Assembly (NCBI GenBank): GCA_902766675.1
Contig: CACXEN010000055.1
Span: 1-11,041, forward strand
Direction: 5' to 3'
From: an uncultured Erysipelotrichaceae bacterium
GTDB lineage: Bacteria; Bacillota_I; Bacilli_A; Erysipelotrichales; Erysipelotrichaceae
Length of the DNA: 11,041 nt
The stretch's first letter is position 1, and each line of letters starts with the position of its first letter. Shown piece after piece: positions 6,794-11,041 of the stretch. A model generated the notes under the pieces. The model was given only the letters and a program-made list of their open reading frames with translations, was not told the origin of the DNA and did not search any database. Both the position numbers and the translations under genes were made by a program.

Positions 6794-9448
6794 ATGAAGA
6801 GAATAAAAAATCTATTATTATCTTCTGCCTATTCTCTACAAGAACGTCTGTTCTTGTTAGGTGGCATAATAGGAACAGTGTCTATGATAGGTGCTTCCGT
6901 CATTGCTACTTTATCTGGTGAGGGAGTTCTAGCATGGATTGGTCCAACACTTGGAACACTATTTGTAGCATTCGTTACATATTATGCATTTAAAACAAAG
7001 CAGATTTATATTGGTGCAGCAATCATCACATTGATTAGTACAATCATCGTATTACCATATGGTTTCTTTAAAGGTGGTGGCGTATATAGCGGTAGTCCGA
7101 TATGGTTTGTAATAGGAATTGTAGTCGTATTCCTATTCTTTAAAGGGAGAAGATTCTATATCTATTATTTCGCTGTTATTGCGGCATTTGTAGGTGCAGT
7201 TTATGTTAGCTACCATCATCCTGAATTAGTATCACAACTGACATCTGAGAAAGCAATTTATGCCGATGTAATACTTGCAACAATTATTGTTGCAACAATC
7301 GTCGGTTCACTATTACATTTCCAAAGTGTAGTTCTAGAAAAAGAAATTGAATTAACCGAAGACCAACAAAAACGCATCGAAGCATTAAACGATGCACAAA
7401 ATAGATTCTTCTCGTCCATGAGTCACGAAATTCGTACACCAATCAATACAATTATTGGATTGAATGAAATGACATTACGCGAAAAGAATTTATCAGAAGA
7501 AGTTGTTGAGAATAGTTTGACGATTCAAAGCGCAAGTAAAATGTTGTTGGCTTTAATTAATGACATATTGGATTTGTCAAAAATCCAATCGAAACAGATG
7601 AAACTTACAGAAGCACAATACGAAACAAGTGTAATTCTATCTGAAGTTGTTAATTTGTTGTGGAATCGTGCAAAAGAAAAAGGATTACAATTTAACATCC
7701 ATGTAGGTGAGAATATTCCATCTATGTTATATGGCGATGAAATGCGTGTAAAGCAAGTCATCATTAACTTATTAACAAATGCGATTAAATATACATCAGA
7801 GGGTAGTGTCACACTTACAGTTGATGGCGATAAAATAAATTCTAATACATTTAACTTACGAATTAGTGTAGAAGATACTGGGCAAGGTATTCGTAAAGAA
7901 AATATTGCATATCTATTTGACACATTTAAACGTCTAGAAGGCGCAGAGAATAAAGCAATTGAAGGTACAGGTTTAGGTTTAACAATTACCAAGCAACTTG
8001 TAGAATTGATGAATGGTCAAATCACAGTAGATAGTGTATTCACAAAAGGTTCAACATTCCGTGTTGTAATTCCACAAAAAATTATGAGTGAGACGCCATT
8101 AAACTTCAAAACAATTACAGAAGAAAAACGCTCACTTGAGAATTATGAACAAGCATTTGAAGCACCAGATGCACATGTATTAATCGTAGATGATAATGAC
8201 ATGAACCGTATGGTATGTCGTAAGCTATTACGTGATACGCTTGTTCAGGTAGATGTGGCAGCTTCTGGTAAAGAATGTTTAGAGAAGACTGCACAAATCG
8301 AATATGATGCAATTTTCATGGATCATGAAATGCCTGATATGGATGGTATCGAAACATTGCGTCGTATAAGAAATCAAAAAGGTGGCTTATGTCATAACAC
8401 ACCTGTAATTGCATTAACTGCAAATGCTGGTAGTGATAGAAATGCATTCTATTTAGATCATGGATTCCAAGCATATTTAGCAAAGCCAATCCATGGGGCA
8501 TTACTTGAAGCAACATTATTGAATGTATTGCCAAAAGAATTAATTGAAAAAGCTGCGGTAATTAAAGAAGAAGATATTGTTCAAGTATTACAAAACAAAC
8601 ATAAAAGAGATTATATTATCTCTACAGATAGTGTATGTGGTTTGAATGCGGATGTTTTAGAAAAACATGATATTCGTATCATGCCATATTACATCACCAC
8701 AAGTGAGGGACGCTTCAAAGATACATTAGAAATGGATGCGGATAATCTATATTATTACATCTTAGAAAAAGGCAAAGATGTAACAACAGAACCAAGTTCT
8801 GTCAGTGAATATGAAGCATTCTTTGGAAATCTATTAACAGAAGCAGACAGTGTAATTCACTTTTCTGCATCTACTGGTATCAGTTCTGGATACAACAATG
8901 CTAGAATCGCTGCTGAAAGTTTCAATAACGTAACAGTAGTTGATACGAAAGCGATAACCTCTGGACTTGGCATGATTGTATTATATGCGAATGATTTGTT
9001 GTCCAAAGGAATGAGTATTGAAGAAGTAATTAAAGCAATCGATGGATATCGTAGCAGTATTGAAGCGAACTTCTTAATTCCATCGATTGATATGGCAATG
9101 AGAAGGAAGAAGATGTCTCCAATCACAAAGTTATTTGTGTATGTATTGAATTTTGAACCTTCCTTTACAATTAAGAATGGAGTAATCAAAGTAAAACGTT
9201 ATTTCTTGGGATATTTGAATGATGCACGAGTTCAATATATCATTTCAAACTTCTATCATAAAAAGAATATCGATACATCTAAGTTATATGTTGTATATTC
9301 AGGACTCAATGAAGAAGAAAGAATGGAAATTGTACAAAATATTGAACGTTGCATTCACTTTGATGAAATCATATTCCATAAAGCTTCTGCGACATTGTCC
9401 GCAAATATAGGCACAAGATATCTTGGCTTCATATATAGAAAACTATAG
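6794..9448 (+). CDS. Membrane hybrid histidine kinase fused to a C-terminal DegV domain
   Basis: An 884-residue fusion. About six membrane segments (roughly 16-40, 46-66, 71-91, 103-117, 120-139, 157-175) precede HisKA (H211 in S-H-E-I-R-T-P) and HATPase (N329, D-T-G-Q-G 361-365, G-T-G-L-G-L 391-396). Next comes a receiver (460-578; D466/D467, D510 in F-M-D-H-E-M-P, T542, K564-P). No HPt follows. Residues 605-884 instead form a full-length DegV domain: I-I-S-T-D-S-V (608-614), T-T-E-P-S-S (664-669), S-A-S-T-G-I-S-S-G-Y (691-700), V-V-D-T-K-A-I-T-S-G-L-G (715-726) and a final L-G-F-I-Y. DegV/FakB proteins bind a fatty acid and present it to the kinase FakA; here the fold is probably a ligand-sensing or output module. 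The usual C-terminal His appears to be Asn (N871). It starts 18 bases after the previous gene behind GGAAAGGA. No frameshift is seen; the fusion is one continuous frame. Confidence 0.92.
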   Translation: MKRIKNLLLSSAYSLQERLFLLGGIIGTVSMIGASVIATLSGEGVLAWIGPTLGTLFVAFVTYYAFKTKQIYIGAAIITLISTIIVLPYGFFKGGGVYSGSPIWFVIGIVVVFLFFKGRRFYIYYFAVIAAFVGAVYVSYHHPELVSQLTSEKAIYADVILATIIVATIVGSLLHFQSVVLEKEIELTEDQQKRIEALNDAQNRFFSSMSHEIRTPINTIIGLNEMTLREKNLSEEVVENSLTIQSASKMLLALINDILDLSKIQSKQMKLTEAQYETSVILSEVVNLLWNRAKEKGLQFNIHVGENIPSMLYGDEMRVKQVIINLLTNAIKYTSEGSVTLTVDGDKINSNTFNLRISVEDTGQGIRKENIAYLFDTFKRLEGAENKAIEGTGLGLTITKQLVELMNGQITVDSVFTKGSTFRVVIPQKIMSETPLNFKTITEEKRSLENYEQAFEAPDAHVLIVDDNDMNRMVCRKLLRDTLVQVDVAASGKECLEKTAQIEYDAIFMDHEMPDMDGIETLRRIRNQKGGLCHNTPVIALTANAGSDRNAFYLDHGFQAYLAKPIHGALLEATLLNVLPKELIEKAAVIKEEDIVQVLQNKHKRDYIISTDSVCGLNADVLEKHDIRIMPYYITTSEGRFKDTLEMDADNLYYYILEKGKDVTTEPSSVSEYEAFFGNLLTEADSVIHFSASTGISSGYNNARIAAESFNNVTVVDTKAITSGLGMIVLYANDLLSKGMSIEEVIKAIDGYRSSIEANFLIPSIDMAMRRKKMSPITKLFVYVLNFEPSFTIKNGVIKVKRYFLGYLNDARVQYIISNFYHKKNIDTSKLYVVYSGLNEEERMEIVQNIERCIHFDEIIFHKASATLSANIGTRYLGFIYRKL

Positions 9449-9454
9449 AAGAAA

Positions 9455-9486
9455 GCACCATCTATTCAACAGATGGTGCCTTTTTT
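9455..9486 (+). terminator. Terminator of the signalling operon, overlapping the glycerate kinase 3' end
   Basis: A 9-bp perfect stem (GCACCATCT at 9455-9463, AGATGGTGC at 9471-9479) with a 7-base loop is followed by C and six T (9481-9486). It begins 7 bases after the DegV-fusion stop. On the minus strand the hairpin is followed only by TTTCTTC, so it is a weaker terminator there. The 3' end and stop codon (9462-9464) of the converging glycerate kinase gene lie inside the hairpin. Confidence 0.88.
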
Positions 9487-10598
9487 ATATCTCGAAATAC
9501 TTCAATTGCTTTGTGGTAATAAAGAGTATTCGCATTTTCTATAGCATATTCTAATGTCATATTTTCTTCTTGTATTGTATATATTTTTGAAATACCATTT
9601 TCTAACATTTCATCAGCACCATTTCCTTTAGATCCACATAATGCAATCAGTGGTACATTCATTCTTTTTGTATGATTGGCGATGCCAGATAATACCTTTC
9701 CATAGTTACTTTGCGCATCAATTCTTCCTTCTCCACTAATAACAACATCTACATCCTTTAATGCATCATCAAAATGAATATAATCCAATACAACTTCTAT
9801 TCCAGATTTCATCTCTGCTTTCAAAAATGTATATAATGCGGCTCCTAAACCACCAGCTGCACCAGCACCTTTCATACTGTCGCAATCAATTCCATAATTT
9901 TTACTTAATAAATCTCGATAATGACACATGCCTTCTTCCAATTCTTTTTGAATTAAAGGTGTGGCACCTTTTTGTGCACCAAATACATAAGTTGCACCAT
10001 TTTCACCACATAAAGGATTATCTACATCGCACATGATAGTGAAATGGACATCATGAAAATCAATTAAATGAGATGTATCAATTGTGTGGATATTGATTAA
10101 ATCTTTTCCAATACCTTCTAATGCATTTCCATTTTTATCTAAGAATTGAACACCTAAAGCACGCATACAACCTATACCACCATCATTTGTACAAGATCCA
10201 CCAATTGCGATGAGTATATTTTTAAAACCTTTTTGGATTGCGTCTTTTATGAGCTCACCAGTTCCATAAGATGTCGTATAACGAGGATCTCTTTTTGCAG
10301 TTGGGACTAGTGATAAACCACTCGCACTTGCCATTTCAATAATTGCAGTATCGTTATTGATAATTCCATATGTAGTAGAAATCTTTTCCATATATGGACC
10401 ATGCACAACGATATTTTCTAATTTGCCATTTGTATGATAGATAAAAGAATCAACTGTTCCTTCTCCACCATCTCCAATAGGAAACTCTAAAATTGAACAA
10501 TCAGGAAATATGTGTTTTGCGGCTTTAGTTAATAATCTACATATTTCAATGCTTGTTAATGAGCCTTTAAATGAATCTGATGCAAATATAAATTTCAT
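9462..10598 (-). CDS. Glycerate 2-kinase (GarK/GlxK family)
   Basis: A 378-residue cytoplasmic enzyme, the normal length for this family, which uses ATP to phosphorylate D-glycerate, giving 2-phosphoglycerate in most members, and feeds glycerate from sugar-acid, glyoxylate or serine breakdown into glycolysis. Family motifs run in order: A-S-D-S-F-K-G-S (6-13), I-G-D-G-G-E-G-T (41-48), A-S-G-L-S-L (92-97), S-Y-G-T-G-E-L-I (110-117), I-G-G-S-C-T-N-D-G-G-I-G (132-143), C-D-V-D-N-P-L-C-G (190-198), G-A-G-A-A-G-G-L-G (244-252) and S-G-E-G-R-I-D (288-294). The ATG at 10598 has AGAGG (10605-10609) 6 bases upstream. The gene stands alone, with no permease, aldolase or reductase of a glycerate pathway beside it, so its source of glycerate is not shown. 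Its last codons are inside the terminator hairpin of the opposing operon. Confidence 0.94.
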   Translation of the reverse strand: MKFIFASDSFKGSLTSIEICRLLTKAAKHIFPDCSILEFPIGDGGEGTVDSFIYHTNGKLENIVVHGPYMEKISTTYGIINNDTAIIEMASASGLSLVPTAKRDPRYTTSYGTGELIKDAIQKGFKNILIAIGGSCTNDGGIGCMRALGVQFLDKNGNALEGIGKDLINIHTIDTSHLIDFHDVHFTIMCDVDNPLCGENGATYVFGAQKGATPLIQKELEEGMCHYRDLLSKNYGIDCDSMKGAGAAGGLGAALYTFLKAEMKSGIEVVLDYIHFDDALKDVDVVISGEGRIDAQSNYGKVLSGIANHTKRMNVPLIALCGSKGNGADEMLENGISKIYTIQEENMTLEYAIENANTLYYHKAIEVFRDIKKAPSVE

Positions 10599-10670
10599 AT
10601 GTAACCTCTGATGTTATATGTATAAGAAGCACCAAATATTGTGCTACAAAAAAAATCCTATCTTTTAAAT

Positions 10671-10679
10671 ATTGTATCA
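10671..10679 (-). promoter_or_regulatory. Probable glycerate kinase promoter (-10) and leader
   Basis: The minus strand reads TGATACAAT, an extended -10 identical to that of the PNP operon, with a weak TTCAAA 18 bp further upstream as a possible -35. It is flanked by an inverted repeat CCTATC (10657-10662) and GATAGG (10685-10690), which would place any bound protein over the -10. The roughly 65-base leader contains a T8 run and a small 5-bp hairpin (10628-10632 with 10641-10645) before the ribosome binding site. Confidence 0.5.
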
Positions 10680-10756
10680 GTGATGATAGGTAGTTTTGAA
10701 GCATAAAGGCTGATATATAGGATAGTAAGTTATACAAATAAGAATTGATATAGGTG

Positions 10757-10762
10757 TATAAT
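10757..10762 (+). promoter_or_regulatory. Probable promoter (-10) of the lipoprotein gene
   Basis: A consensus TATAAT lies 26 bases before the ATG at 10789. No clear -35 hexamer is visible 16-18 bp upstream, so the assignment rests on the -10 and its position. It is divergent from the glycerate kinase promoter. Confidence 0.45.
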
Positions 10763-10788
10763 AGCCATGTTGTAGGGGAACAACGATT

Positions 10789-11041
10789 ATGCTTAGAAAA
10801 GGAAGTATTTTATTATTAGTTATGGCATTCTTGTTTAGTGGTTGCGCGCAAATGCAAGTCAAGAATGAAAGTACAGAAATCGCTAACCCATGGGTTACTA
10901 TAAGTAGTATTTCAGATATTTCAAATGTGGTTGGGTTTGATTTAGATGTTCCCGAAAAGATTCAAGATTCTACAATTAGTACAATAACAGTAAGTGAATC
11001 ATTACAAATCGCAAATGTAGATTATGCAGTTGATGATGCAG
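10789..11041 (+). CDS. Lipoprotein of unknown function (5' part, cut by window end)
   Basis: An open frame from the ATG at 10789 runs through the last base, giving 84 complete codons. The N-terminus is a classic lipoprotein signal: M-L-R-K, a hydrophobic stretch (about 6-16), then F-S-G-C with the lipid-carrying cysteine at position 19, so the mature protein should be anchored to the outer face of the cytoplasmic membrane. After a short polar linker comes N-P-W-V (about 34-37), then a serine-rich stretch and a V-G-F-D-L-D-V-P segment. I recall similar N-P-W and F-x-L-x-V-P patterns in small Bacillota lipoproteins but cannot name the family with confidence. AGGGG (10774-10778) is 10 bases upstream, a slightly long spacing. 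The C-terminal part is outside the window. Confidence 0.75.
   Translation, partial: MLRKGSILLLVMAFLFSGCAQMQVKNESTEIANPWVTISSISDISNVVGFDLDVPEKIQDSTISTITVSESLQIANVDYAVDDA

Noticed and set aside
7525..7992. A 155-codon minus-strand open frame.
   Set aside because: It lies wholly inside the kinase core of the DegV fusion, whose conserved motifs explain the sequence. The antisense frame has no ribosome binding site of note and no recognisable motif.
8590..8615. Possible frameshift or gene junction between the receiver and the DegV domain.
   Set aside because: The frame is continuous with no stop. The linker (about residues 578-604) is helical and polar as in other hybrid proteins, and no start codon with a ribosome binding site appears at the DegV boundary.
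9761..10036. A 91-codon plus-strand open frame.
   Set aside because: It is the reverse-strand shadow of the glycerate kinase gene, rich in His, Gln and Leu as expected from an out-of-frame AT-rich complement.
10628..10655. AGCAC...GTGCT hairpin next to A8/T8 as a terminator.
   Set aside because: The T run precedes the hairpin on the minus strand and the A run follows it on the plus strand, so neither orientation gives stem-then-T. The stem is only 5 bp.
10677..10862. A 61-codon minus-strand open frame across the lipoprotein start.
   Set aside because: It covers the divergent promoter region and the lipoprotein signal sequence, with odd composition and no clear ribosome binding site.

Overview
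The window looks like a chromosomal stretch of a low-GC Gram-positive (Bacillota) bacterium. The DNA is AT-rich, most genes have strong AGGAGG-type ribosome binding sites, the window ends in a Bacillota-style lipoprotein signal, and the kinases resemble those of gut Clostridia and Erysipelotrichia. Erysipelotrichia is a guess; no rRNA or other marker gene is present to settle it.

Layout: (1) 1-37, intrinsic terminator of an upstream gene outside the window. (2) 69-621, a RelBE-type type II toxin-antitoxin pair (ribbon-helix-helix antitoxin, RelE-fold toxin) behind a promoter full of ACAWTGT repeats that probably serves as its own operator. (3) 698-2762, minus strand, an operon of purine nucleoside phosphorylase followed by an L-fucose isomerase-like protein of unknown substrate. 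(4) 2965-9448, plus strand, a tight three-gene signalling operon: a receiver/HD-GYP protein (probable c-di-GMP phosphodiesterase), a 906-aa membrane hybrid histidine kinase ending in an HPt domain, and an 884-aa membrane hybrid histidine kinase ending in a complete DegV (fatty-acid-binding, FakB-like) domain. (5) 9462-10598, minus strand, a glycerate 2-kinase converging on the signalling operon through a shared hairpin. (6) 10789 to the window end, the first 84 codons of a lipoprotein of unknown function.

The most notable element is region 4. The first gene supplies a receiver joined to a c-di-GMP hydrolase, the second a kinase, receiver and the only HPt, and the third a kinase and receiver but no HPt, with a lipid-binding fold as its C-terminus. 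The simplest reading, which is inference, is a branched phosphorelay in which the HPt of the second protein passes phosphate to the HD-GYP regulator and perhaps exchanges it with the receiver of the third, tying c-di-GMP breakdown to the state of a fatty acid or other acyl ligand bound by the DegV domain.

The divergent intergenic region 2763-2964 holds both the nucleoside phosphorylase and signalling promoters and a compound inverted repeat. The divergent region 10599-10788 holds promoters for glycerate kinase and the lipoprotein. No tRNA, rRNA, CRISPR array, insertion sequence or prophage gene was seen.
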